Shown piece by piece: positions 14,421-22,043 of a stretch of 23,669 nucleotides of DNA (positions are counted from its first letter, which is position 1; the number at the start of each line of letters is the position of its first letter). The stretch comes from an uncultured Desulfuromonadales bacterium. Its GTDB lineage: Bacteria > Desulfobacterota > Desulfuromonadia > Desulfuromonadales > Geopsychrobacteraceae. Under the pieces are notes generated by a model. It worked only from the letters and a program-made list of their open reading frames with translations, searched no databases and was not told the DNA's origin. The stretch covers positions 1 to 23,669 of the forward strand of contig CAMYNC010000102.1 in the NCBI GenBank assembly GCA_947259685.1. Reading direction: 5' to 3'. The translations under genes were made by a program, and so were the position numbers.

Positions 14421-16079
14421 ATGCTGAAAACCCGCACAATTTTGTTGGCCTGTTCGCTGCTCCTGGTCCCAACCCTGCTGTTGGGGCTGGGAGCATTTGA
14501 ATTGCTTAGCCAGCAACAACAGACCCTGCTGAATCGCAGCCAGGCGACCGCCAGCGACCGGGCCTTGGCGATTGCCGGAAATATCGATCTCGCCATCGGT
14601 GAAGTCCAGGACGGCCTGTTGCTGACCCTTGGTCAGTTTCCGCAAGAGAATCTGGTTGAAGCTCTGGAGAATTGGAAACGCAACAACCCGCTGGTTCGCA
14701 ACGTATTTATCTGGGACAGTTCGGCAGGCCTTATCCACCCCCAGCGGGCTCCCAGTGAAGAGGCCGCCGCCTTCACCCGGCGCTATCAAAGCCTGTTCAG
14801 CAACCAAAGCTCCTGGAGCACTCCCAAAGCCGACCAGCCCCCGCCACTACCGTCGACAGCGAACAACGACCTCTATACCTCCCGTCAGAAACTGCGCAGC
14901 CTGGCCACCGAAGCTCCAGCGACGATCGTCGCCGAAAGCTCAGCAGATTCGCTTGCTGCCGGCGAGTCAGGTTGGCGGCACTGGTTTGCCGATAACCGCT
15001 TACAGCTTCTCGGCTGGTATCAACCGGCCGGAAGCAGCCAGCGGATCGGCCTGGAGCTTGAAATGATGGCCCTGCTCGGCAGACTCTTAAACAATATTCC
15101 TGGCGATCCAGCTGAGGGGGAAAGTTACCAGTTACTTGATGGCAATGCTGAGATCTTTCACCAGACCGGTGCGGTTGACGACAGCAAGGCTCCCAGCGTT
15201 CATTTGGCCAGTGTCGGGCTGCAGTCCCTGCCCCACTGGCAAATCCGCATTATCAGCAATAAAAGCCAGACAGCAACAGGGCCCGCTGGATTTCTCCTGA
15301 TCGCGGGCCTGCTGGTCGCCAGCTTTATGGTTTGCATCCTCGCAGGTGGCGGACTGCTGCTTTGGCAAGCCTGGCGGAATTCACGCGAAGCCCGACAAAA
15401 AACCGGTTTTGTCTCTAATGTGTCCCACGAACTAAAAACGCCCCTGACCACCATTCGCATGTACGCGGAAATGATCAGCGAACAAACCAACCTGGATGAG
15501 CGCACCGGCAACTACCTGCAGGTGATTGTCAAGGAGAGTCAGCGACTGACCCGGCTGGTAAATAACGTTCTCGACTTCAGCCGCCTCGAACAGGGGGAAA
15601 AAGCCTATCAGAAAATACCGCTCGACCTCCTCGACCTGCTTCAACAGCTGCTAAAACAGCAGCAGTTGCGGTTCAGCGAGGTGGGTATGCAGTTGCAACT
15701 GCAACTGCCGGAGTCTCCAGTGCTGATCTCCAGCGATCGAGACGCCCTGGAACAGATCATCCTTAATCTGCTCGACAATGCTATCAAGTATGCTGCTGAA
15801 GGCAAACAGCTGCAGATTCAACTCCAGTATTTAGATGCGAACTGGCAGTTAAGCTGCTGTGACCGCGGCCCGGGGATCGCCACAGACCAGCTGACGAAAG
15901 TGTTTGAAAAATTCCATCGCATCGATGACCGTCTGAACGCACCGCAACAAGGCACCGGGCTGGGCCTGAGCATAGCGCGCCAATTGGCCCTAGGTCTTGG
16001 AGGGGATTTGAGTTGCGAAAATCGCCAGACTGGCGGGGCCTGCTTTACCCTGACACTGCCTACTGGAGGGAGCGAATGA
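14421..16079 (+). CDS. Membrane sensor histidine kinase
   Basis: This 552-aa inner-membrane kinase has a first membrane segment at about residues 6-28, a large extracytoplasmic domain of unrecognised fold (about 30-285) and a second membrane segment at about 289-318. Only some 12 residues separate that segment from HisKA (VSNVSHELKTPLTTIRM, phosphorylated His336), so there is no visible HAMP linker. The HATPase domain shows the N box NLLDNAIKYA (Asn453), the G1 box DRGPGI and the G2 box GTGLGLSI. The stop overlaps the response-regulator start (ATGA), so the pair is translationally coupled and is its own two-component system. The upstream exported VWA protein is in the same apparent operon and may modulate the sensor. 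The signal sensed is unknown. Confidence 0.92.
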   Translation: MLKTRTILLACSLLLVPTLLLGLGAFELLSQQQQTLLNRSQATASDRALAIAGNIDLAIGEVQDGLLLTLGQFPQENLVEALENWKRNNPLVRNVFIWDSSAGLIHPQRAPSEEAAAFTRRYQSLFSNQSSWSTPKADQPPPLPSTANNDLYTSRQKLRSLATEAPATIVAESSADSLAAGESGWRHWFADNRLQLLGWYQPAGSSQRIGLELEMMALLGRLLNNIPGDPAEGESYQLLDGNAEIFHQTGAVDDSKAPSVHLASVGLQSLPHWQIRIISNKSQTATGPAGFLLIAGLLVASFMVCILAGGGLLLWQAWRNSREARQKTGFVSNVSHELKTPLTTIRMYAEMISEQTNLDERTGNYLQVIVKESQRLTRLVNNVLDFSRLEQGEKAYQKIPLDLLDLLQQLLKQQQLRFSEVGMQLQLQLPESPVLISSDRDALEQIILNLLDNAIKYAAEGKQLQIQLQYLDANWQLSCCDRGPGIATDQLTKVFEKFHRIDDRLNAPQQGTGLGLSIARQLALGLGGDLSCENRQTGGACFTLTLPTGGSE

Positions 16080-16780
16080 GCCAAAAACAGATACTGATTG
16101 CCGAAGACGATACCCATCTGCGCCAGGGATTGATCGACCTGCTCGACAGCGAAGGTTACCAGGTCAGCGCCGCGGCAGACGGTTCCGAAGCCCTGGAACT
16201 ATATCGACAGCTGTCTCCAGACCTGCTGCTGCTCGATGTGATGATGCCAAAAATCAGTGGCTACGATATCTGCCGGGAGGTGCGCAAAAATGATCCGCGC
16301 GTGATGATTATCCTGCTGACTGCCAAAGGTGAAGAGATCGACAAAGTCATCGGGCTGGAACTGGGGGCAGATGACTACATCACCAAACCCTTTGGGCTGC
16401 ATGAATTGCGCGCCAGAATCACCGCAGTGCTGCGCCGCAGCAGGACTCCGGAAAGCAGCATCGACGAGCTCCCAGACACCTTCTCAATCGGTAGCGCGAA
16501 GATTAACCGGAAGACTTTTCAGGTCGAATTAAACGGACAGCTATCCAGCCTGACGGCCCGCGAATTGAGTCTGCTTGAGCAGTTTCACCAACACCCCAAC
16601 CAGGTCCTCTCCCGAGATCACCTGCTCAATGCCGCCTGGGGGATTGATTATAGCGGGACCACCCGCACTCTCGACCAGCACATTGCCCAACTGCGCAAAA
16701 AGATTGAAACGAACCCGGCCTCTCCACAGGCTATTGTGACCGTACACGGGGTCGGCTATAAATCACTGACCTCAGATTGA
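16076..16780 (+). CDS. OmpR/PhoB-family response regulator
   Basis: This 234-aa DNA-binding response regulator is the partner of the upstream kinase. The receiver domain (residues 1-120) has the acidic pair in AEDD, phospho-acceptor Asp54 in LLLDVMMP, the Thr in LLTAKG and the Lys in ITKPFG. A winged-helix DNA-binding domain follows (about 140-232: LTARELSLLEQFHQHPNQVLSR, TLDQHIAQLRKKI, VHGVGYKSL). I chose ATG 16076 rather than an upstream in-frame ATG at 16013 because it has GGAGGG upstream, overlaps the kinase stop by 4 nt and gives the standard N terminus. Its target promoters cannot be named; none is obvious nearby. Confidence 0.94.
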   Translation: MSQKQILIAEDDTHLRQGLIDLLDSEGYQVSAAADGSEALELYRQLSPDLLLLDVMMPKISGYDICREVRKNDPRVMIILLTAKGEEIDKVIGLELGADDYITKPFGLHELRARITAVLRRSRTPESSIDELPDTFSIGSAKINRKTFQVELNGQLSSLTARELSLLEQFHQHPNQVLSRDHLLNAAWGIDYSGTTRTLDQHIAQLRKKIETNPASPQAIVTVHGVGYKSLTSD

Positions 16781-17082
16781 AAGCCCCATTGGCCACAGAT
16801 AACTGAAAAATATTGACAATCCATATACCGCAGGCCGGTCAAATCCTGATTGAAGAAAATTTAATCACCTAAAAAGCCATTTTTCCCCTTGCATGGAAAT
16901 TACCGCCATGTTATCAATGCCTTCAACTTAAGTTTGTGTAGATTAAAGCATTCAGACTGATCGAGAAAGACAGTTAAAACCAACCGCGCAGACCTTTAGG
17001 CCTGTGCGGTTTTTTTATTTAAAAAGTCTGGTAAACTTGGACAACAACATGGCTCAATCAAGGGCCCAAAAGGAGAAAAGCA
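16781..17082. other. 302-nt gap before the cold-shock gene; possible long leader
   Basis: This AT-rich stretch carries no gene that I can support. A weak sigma-70 candidate (TTGCAT 16889, 17-nt spacer, TATCAA 16912) would start a transcript near 16924 with a leader of about 160 nt for the cold-shock gene, similar to the long leaders of cspA-type mRNAs. An intrinsic terminator at 16982-17016 interrupts that leader. A TTGACA at 16813 has no usable -10. No promoter is evident between the terminator and the gene. Confidence 0.4.
16982..17016 (+). terminator. Intrinsic terminator upstream of the cold-shock gene
   Basis: A 10-bp stem (AACCGCGCAG with CTGTGCGGTT, one G-T pair) closes a short loop and is followed by seven T (17010-17016). 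It may end the VWA-kinase-regulator operon, about 200 nt after that operon's last stop. Alternatively it is an attenuator in the cold-shock leader or the 3' end of a small RNA of about 90 nt. Confidence 0.75.
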
Positions 17083-17265
17083 ATGGCAGAAGGTACAGTG
17101 AAGTGGTTCAACGACAGCAAGGGTTTTGGTTTCATCGAGCAGGACAACGGTCCTGACGTTATCAGCGGTGACGGATTCAAATCCCTGGCTGAAGGCGACC
17201 GCGTCAGCTTCGACGTGACCCAAGGTCAAAAAGGCCCACAGTCGGCTAACGTTGTTAAGCTGTAA
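17083..17265 (+). CDS. Cold-shock protein with RNP2 motif deleted
   Basis: This 60-aa protein is a member of the CspA/CspB single-domain OB-fold family, which binds single-stranded RNA and DNA. The N terminus ([20 protein letters not shown]) includes an intact RNP1 (KGFGF), and the C terminus ([20 protein letters not shown]) is normal. Between them the family reads about PDVFVHFSAI-x-GDGF; here it reads PDVISGDGF, so six residues equivalent to FVHFSA are missing. This removes RNP2 and its aromatic/His nucleic-acid contacts and part of a core beta strand. The normal length is about 66, which matches an 18-nt in-frame loss. The RBS is strong (AAAAGGAG). The gene may be a non-binding variant, a decaying paralogue or an assembly error. 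Confidence 0.88.
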   Translation: MAEGTVKWFNDSKGFGFIEQDNGPDVISGDGFKSLAEGDRVSFDVTQGQKGPQSANVVKL

Positions 17266-17284
17266 AGCTTCACAAACAAGACTG

Positions 17285-17322
17285 AAAAAAGAGCGTCACG
17301 ATTGATCGTGACGCTCTTTTTT
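17285..17322. terminator. Bidirectional intrinsic terminator after the cold-shock gene
   Basis: A perfect inverted repeat (GAGCGTCACGAT, 17291-17302, with its complement 17305-17316) is flanked by six A on the left and six T on the right. It terminates the cold-shock transcript 20 nt after its stop and can act in the opposite direction too. Confidence 0.92.
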
Positions 17323-17334
17323 ATGGCCCCGCAG

Positions 17335-17366
17335 AAAAAAAAATGCCGGGCCACTGCTGGCCCGGC
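17335..17366 (-). terminator. Intrinsic terminator of pyc
   Basis: GCCGGGCC (17345-17352) and GGCCCGGC (17359-17366) form a perfect 8-bp stem with a 6-nt loop. On the minus strand the stem is followed by A and then nine T (A tract 17335-17343 on the plus strand). It lies 28 nt downstream of the pyc stop. Confidence 0.88.
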
Positions 17367-17393
17367 TGACAAATCACTGCATGTGAAAAAGAA

Positions 17394-20300
17394 TTATTCG
17401 AAGACGACCAGCAGGTCGCCCTGCTCAACCTGATCCCCTTCACCAAAGACCAGATCCTTTATCACCCCAGCCTTCTTGGCCTTGATGTTCGTCTCCATTT
17501 TCATCGCTTCGGTGACCAGCAGCACATCCCCTTCTTTGACCTCGTCACCGGAATTAACCATCATTTTAAAAATTTTACCCGGCATCGGCGCACCGATTTC
17601 TTTGCCGTTATCAGGGTCGGCTTTGACATGGCTGGTCTCATCCGACTCAACCGAATCATCCCTGACAGTCGCCGAGCGCGGCTCACCATTCAGTTCAAAG
17701 TAGATATTGCGAGTGCCATCTTCACGCACCCTGCCGATGGCGCTGAGCTTGACGATCAGGGTTTTCCCCGCCTCGATATCGATGGTCACTTCATCACCGA
17801 CATCCAGACCATAAAAGAAGACCGGGGTCGGCAGCACCGAAGTATCACTGTATTCCTGGCGGAAACGGTCGTACTCTTCATAGACCCCGGGATACAGGAC
17901 GGCTGAGAGCACATCTTCATCGCGTACCTGGTGGCCAAGCTTCTTCTCCAACTCATCCTTCTTCAACACAAAGTCGACCGGCTCCAGCAGTTCGCCCGGG
18001 CGGCAGGTGAGTGGCTGCTCCCCTTTTAAGATAATCTTCTGCAGTTTTTCCGGAAAACCTCCGTACGGCTGGCCGATCATTCCCTTGAAGAAATCGATCA
18101 CGCCCTGCGGATAGGCCAGATCATGACCACGCTCATAAACATCTTCCGGCTCCAGATTGTTCTGGATCATGAACATCGCCATGTCGCCAACGATCTTTGA
18201 GGACGGGGTCACCTTGACCAGATCACCGAACATGTCGTTGACCTTACGGTACATCTCTTTGCACTCTTCCCAACGATGACCGAGACCTAAACCCTCAACC
18301 TGCGGCTTATAATTAGAGTACTGCCCACCGGGGATTTCGTGGTGATAAACCTGGGCAGTGCCGCTCCGCAGCTCCGATTCAAACGGCGCGTAATAGGTCC
18401 GGCAGGTTTCCCAGTAGTTAGCGAGCTGCTGCAGACCTTGCATATCCAGTTTCGGATCCCAGATGGTCCCTTCCAACGTTGCCAGCAGAGCGTTCATGTT
18501 CGGCTGGGCAGTCAGGCCGGAGACCGAAGAAAGTGCCGCATCGACGACGTCGCAACCCGCCTGGGCAGCCATCATCAGCGTGGCGACACCGTTACTTGAA
18601 GTATCATGAGTATGCAGATGGATCGGCAGACCGGTTTCACTCTTCAGTGCCTTGACCAGCTTCTCTGCTGCAAACGGCTTTAGCAGTCCAGCCATGTCCT
18701 TAATCGCAAGGACATCTGCACCCATATTTTCGAGTTCCTTCGCCATGCCGACGTAGTACTCGAGAGGATACTTGTCACGTTTCGGATCAAGGATGTCACC
18801 TGTGTAGCAGATCGCCGCCTCGCAGATGGCGCCACTCTTCTTAACGGCATCCATCGCCACCTTCATACCAGTGGTCCAGTTCAGCGAGTCAAACACGCGG
18901 AATACATCAATCCCCTTCTCGGCTGCCTTGGCAACGAACTCCTGCACCACGTTGTCTGGATAGTTGGTGTAGCCAACCGCGTTGGAGCCGCGCAGCAGCA
19001 TCTGGAAGAGGATATTAGGAATCTTCTCCCGCAGTCGCTCGAGACGATCCCAGGGATCCTCCCGCAAGAAGCGCATCGAGACATCATAGGTCGCACCGCC
19101 CCACATCTCCAACGACCAAAGACCACCGCCCAGGTGGGCAGTCGCCTCGGCGATACGATCAAGATCGTAGGTCCGGAAACGGGTTGCCATCAACGACTGG
19201 TGAGCATCGCGCATGGTGGTGTCGGTAACCATTAGCTGCTTATTCTTCCGGGTCCATTCAGCCAGCCCCTTAGCACCCTTTTCACGCAGAATGTCGCGGG
19301 TGCCACGCGGATGGGCTTGACCGTAAGGGATCTCTGGAACATCGGCTTCACGCAGATTCTTGTAATGCAGCTTCTTTTCCGGTGCGATACCGGGATAACC
19401 ATTTACAGTGGTGTGACCGATGTAGTTGAGAATCTTGTTTGCACGGTCTTTTTTCACCCTCAGGTCGAAAACTTCCGGATGCTTTTCGAGAAACGAAGTA
19501 TTGCAGTTACCCGCCACGAAAGTGGGATGGGTGATCACCTTTTCCAGGAAACCGATGTTTGTCTTAACTCCACGGATGCGGAATTCCTGCAGTGAGCGAT
19601 GCATGGTTCGGCAAGCATCCTCGAAAGTCAGTCCCCAGGTGGAAATCTTGACCAACAGCGAATCGTAATGCGGGGTGATCAGCGCACCAGCGTATCCGGC
19701 TGCAGCATCCAGTCGGACGCCGAAACCAGCTGCGGTCCGGTAAGCTTTGATCGTACCGAAATCAGGTGCAAAATTGTTGGCCGGATCCTCGGTGGTAATT
19801 CGCGATTGGATAGCAAAGCCGCGCAACTCGATATCCTTTTGCGACTTGATACCGATCTCCGGATCGGAGAGCTTGTGCCCTTCGGCAATGCGGATCTGCG
19901 CTTGAACCAAATTGCGCATGGTCACCAGCTCGGTGACCGTGTGCTCAACCTGGATGCGCGGATTTACTTCTATAAAGTAGAAGTTTTCATCCTTGTCCAT
20001 CAAGAATTCAACGGTCCCAGCGTTACGGTAATTAACCGCCTTGGCGATCTTCAACGCATAAGCACAAATCTCTTCCCGCTTTTTCTTCGTCAGGTAGAGC
20101 GAGGGAGCGATTTCGATAACTTTCTGGTGGCGACGCTGAATCGAGCAGTCCCGCTCATAGAAATGCACCAGATTGCCATGAGTATCCCCCAGAATCTGGA
20201 CCTCGACGTGTTTGGGATTCTCGATGTATTTTTCCAGAAATACCGTGGCATCACCGAATGCAGCCATAGCTTCAGAGCCTGCGCTGCGGATCCCTTCAAG

Positions 20301-20846
20301 CAGCTCTTTCTGATTATTGACCACGCGCATCCCACGGCCACCCCCGCCGGAACTTGCTTTGACGATAATCGGATACCCGCAATCCTTGGCAAAAATCAGT
20401 GCTTCTTCGTCGGTCTGAATTGGATTTTTTGTCCCGGGAACGATTGGCACACCGGCCTCGATGGCCACCTGACGGCCGGAAATCTTATCACCGAGACTAC
20501 GCTGGATTTCAGGGGTCGGGCCGATAAAAGTGATCCCTGCGCGCTCACAGGCCTCCGCAAATTCCGCATTTTCCGAAAGGAAACCGTAACCGGGATGAAT
20601 CGCGTCGACATCTTTTTTCCGCGCCAGATCAATAATCTCATCAATCGCCAAGTAGGCATCAATCGGCCCTTTCCCCTTGCCAATCTGATAAGCCTCATCC
20701 GCCTTGTAGCGGTGTAGCGATAGGCGATCCTCTTCGGAATAAATCGCGACAGTTGAAATCCCCAGCTCGGTGCAAGCGCGGAAAATTCGTATTGCTATTT
20801 CTCCACGATTGGCCGCCATAATCTTTTTGAACTTTGTTACACCCAT
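17394..20846 (-). CDS. pyc: Pyruvate carboxylase, single-chain
   Basis: This 1150-aa cytoplasmic biotin enzyme carboxylates pyruvate to oxaloacetate with ATP and bicarbonate, and feeds the TCA cycle and gluconeogenesis. The biotin carboxylase domain (about residues 5-455) shows KIMAANRGEIAIRIFRA, the ATP-grasp loop KASSGGGGRGMRVV and FIEVNPRIQVEHTVTE. The carboxyltransferase TIM barrel (about 530-810) shows VTDTTMRDAHQSLMATR, SLEMWGGATYDVSMRFL and the metal-site LHTHDTSSNG. The tetramerisation/PYC_OADA region (about 850-1060) follows. The C-terminal carrier domain carries the biotinylated Lys1116 in TEAMKMET. The order and length are those of the alpha4-type enzyme. The ATG is preceded by GAGAGGATGAG on the minus strand. 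It is transcribed convergently to the cold-shock gene. Confidence 0.97.
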   Translation of the reverse strand: MGVTKFKKIMAANRGEIAIRIFRACTELGISTVAIYSEEDRLSLHRYKADEAYQIGKGKGPIDAYLAIDEIIDLARKKDVDAIHPGYGFLSENAEFAEACERAGITFIGPTPEIQRSLGDKISGRQVAIEAGVPIVPGTKNPIQTDEEALIFAKDCGYPIIVKASSGGGGRGMRVVNNQKELLEGIRSAGSEAMAAFGDATVFLEKYIENPKHVEVQILGDTHGNLVHFYERDCSIQRRHQKVIEIAPSLYLTKKKREEICAYALKIAKAVNYRNAGTVEFLMDKDENFYFIEVNPRIQVEHTVTELVTMRNLVQAQIRIAEGHKLSDPEIGIKSQKDIELRGFAIQSRITTEDPANNFAPDFGTIKAYRTAAGFGVRLDAAAGYAGALITPHYDSLLVKISTWGLTFEDACRTMHRSLQEFRIRGVKTNIGFLEKVITHPTFVAGNCNTSFLEKHPEVFDLRVKKDRANKILNYIGHTTVNGYPGIAPEKKLHYKNLREADVPEIPYGQAHPRGTRDILREKGAKGLAEWTRKNKQLMVTDTTMRDAHQSLMATRFRTYDLDRIAEATAHLGGGLWSLEMWGGATYDVSMRFLREDPWDRLERLREKIPNILFQMLLRGSNAVGYTNYPDNVVQEFVAKAAEKGIDVFRVFDSLNWTTGMKVAMDAVKKSGAICEAAICYTGDILDPKRDKYPLEYYVGMAKELENMGADVLAIKDMAGLLKPFAAEKLVKALKSETGLPIHLHTHDTSSNGVATLMMAAQAGCDVVDAALSSVSGLTAQPNMNALLATLEGTIWDPKLDMQGLQQLANYWETCRTYYAPFESELRSGTAQVYHHEIPGGQYSNYKPQVEGLGLGHRWEECKEMYRKVNDMFGDLVKVTPSSKIVGDMAMFMIQNNLEPEDVYERGHDLAYPQGVIDFFKGMIGQPYGGFPEKLQKIILKGEQPLTCRPGELLEPVDFVLKKDELEKKLGHQVRDEDVLSAVLYPGVYEEYDRFRQEYSDTSVLPTPVFFYGLDVGDEVTIDIEAGKTLIVKLSAIGRVREDGTRNIYFELNGEPRSATVRDDSVESDETSHVKADPDNGKEIGAPMPGKIFKMMVNSGDEVKEGDVLLVTEAMKMETNIKAKKAGVIKDLVFGEGDQVEQGDLLVVFE

Positions 20847-21169
20847 GGTCTCATCCTCTCAGAAAACGTTATATGACATACAGATTTGATATATTTTGAG
20901 ATGGCTAAAAAATTTCACTGAAACTAAATTCTAACTGTAAAATCAAAAACTTAGAAAGATTGCATATCGACATAGGTACAAAAATCTGCTCCCGGTGTCA
21001 AGTTAGAATAGCGTTCTATTATTATCATATATGGCGGCAAAATCATCTCTAGAATTGACCAGGAGGAACAAATCGAAGTGAATCCAAATAATTACAGGTA
21101 AATTAAATGATACCATAAATGGTTTCTGGCTAATAAAAAAAATGGTCTTACCAGACTAGCGGGATGACT
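20847..21169. other. 323-nt AT-rich gap upstream of pyc
   Basis: The pyc promoter should lie here. On the minus strand a perfect TTGACA (plus-strand 20996-21001) is about 150 nt upstream of the pyc start, but the -10 at 17-nt spacing is poor. A short dyad (TAGAA-N5-TTCTA) lies just upstream of it. A strong AGGAGG at 21061 on the plus strand precedes only a 7-codon GTG frame. The right end holds the probable terminator of the metalloprotease gene. No further gene was seen. Confidence 0.45.
21135..21153 (-). terminator. Weak intrinsic terminator of the metalloprotease gene
   Basis: On the minus strand a short stem (TGGT-AAG-ACCA) is followed directly by eight T (plus-strand A tract 21135-21142), 17 nt after the metalloprotease stop codon. 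The stem is only 4 bp, so its efficiency is doubtful, but position and T tract fit. Confidence 0.45.
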
Positions 21170-21862
21170 TTAAGCTTTGATATCGAGCCTGGAAATACTA
21201 GCAGAGCTTGCGGGACTAACCGAAGAAGGGAAATCAACAGCAGCCGAGGCTTGAGGAATAGAACCACCCTGAGGGTGGGAACCTTTAGAGCCCTGCTCTG
21301 CTTGTTCTGTATTCTCAACTTCTGGAGAGTTTTGCTTGGCGAGTTCGTTTCGAGCTTCAGCGGCCATGGCTTGCGCCTGCTGTGCAACTTTCATGTCCTG
21401 CGCTGAGGGTTCAGCCGGGGCCAAGGCTGCGGCACGAACCTTCTGGGCCTTTTGCAAGGTGGCCTCAGGGTCGCCTGAGACCGCTGAGACATCGATACTG
21501 ACCTCACCATCTACAGCATAACTGCCACCATCCGGGCCACGTTTGAAGCTATAGCTAGGGGCACCGGCATATGCCCCACCAGCTGCGGCGTGGGCCGCTT
21601 CGTGAGTACGAACCTCTTGATCTCGAGCCTGCAGTTGGCGAATTTCTTCAGCTTCCTGAGTCAATTCTACAGAATCTCGTGGCTCGCCAGCTAACCCGGT
21701 GATGTGTTTCTCCGGCTCGGTCCGTACCTGGTGGTTTTTGATTTCTTCTTCCTTGCCTACGACAGATTCGGCTCGAGATAAAGGCGCCGAATCAAAGCCT
21801 GTTTGGCCTCTGGAAAAGACCGCGGAATAAGCTGCGGCGTGATGATTGATAGTTTCAAACAC
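21170..21862 (-). CDS. Putative metalloprotease, SprA-related / CJM1_0395 family
   Basis: This 230-aa protein carries a zinc-protease-like HEAAH (His87, Glu88, His91) in QARDQEVRTHEAAHAAAGG, followed by a Gly/Tyr-rich strand region (GAYAGAPSYSFKRGPDGGSY) and DGEVSIDVS. That layout is typical of the SprA-related family annotated as putative metalloproteases. No signal peptide or membrane segment is seen. The N-terminal 70 residues and the C-terminal Ala/Gln/Ser-rich tail (after about residue 145) look disordered or helical. The start is a GTG with AAGG 6 nt upstream. The gene is divergent from the NtrC-type regulator 181 nt away. Protease activity has not, to my knowledge, been established for most members. 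Confidence 0.75.
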   Translation of the reverse strand: MFETINHHAAAYSAVFSRGQTGFDSAPLSRAESVVGKEEEIKNHQVRTEPEKHITGLAGEPRDSVELTQEAEEIRQLQARDQEVRTHEAAHAAAGGAYAGAPSYSFKRGPDGGSYAVDGEVSIDVSAVSGDPEATLQKAQKVRAAALAPAEPSAQDMKVAQQAQAMAAEARNELAKQNSPEVENTEQAEQGSKGSHPQGGSIPQASAAVDFPSSVSPASSASISRLDIKA

Positions 21863-22043
21863 AGCAAACCTTTTTTACATAAAGGGAGTTCCTACTGATT
21901 CTATGAAATATCATAACTACAGCCACCATTCAAGCCGCCTAATGTTAAGTGCATAATGACCTGAATATATAACTCTTGTTTGAGCTTTCAAATTCATGCT
22001 AATCTACGTCAATGAAATGACGCTACGGTAGGGAGGAGGCTAT

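Noticed and set aside
16013..16075. Upstream ATG for the OmpR-type regulator
   Set aside because: It would overlap the kinase by 67 nt and add residues not found in this family; ATG 16076 has GGAGGG and an ATGA overlap.
19599..20717. A 372-codon plus-strand open frame
   Set aside because: It lies wholly antisense to pyc, whose domains and catalytic motifs are complete. The frame has no RBS and no recognisable motif.
20971..21001. Sigma-70 promoter for pyc on the minus strand
   Set aside because: The -35 is perfect (TTGACA) but no acceptable -10 is found at 16-19 nt, so it is noted only in the gap description.
21061..21101. Strong AGGAGG followed by a GTG frame of 7 codons
   Set aside because: The spacing is long (11 nt) and the frame too short to support as a gene; there is no following gene on that strand for about 940 nt.
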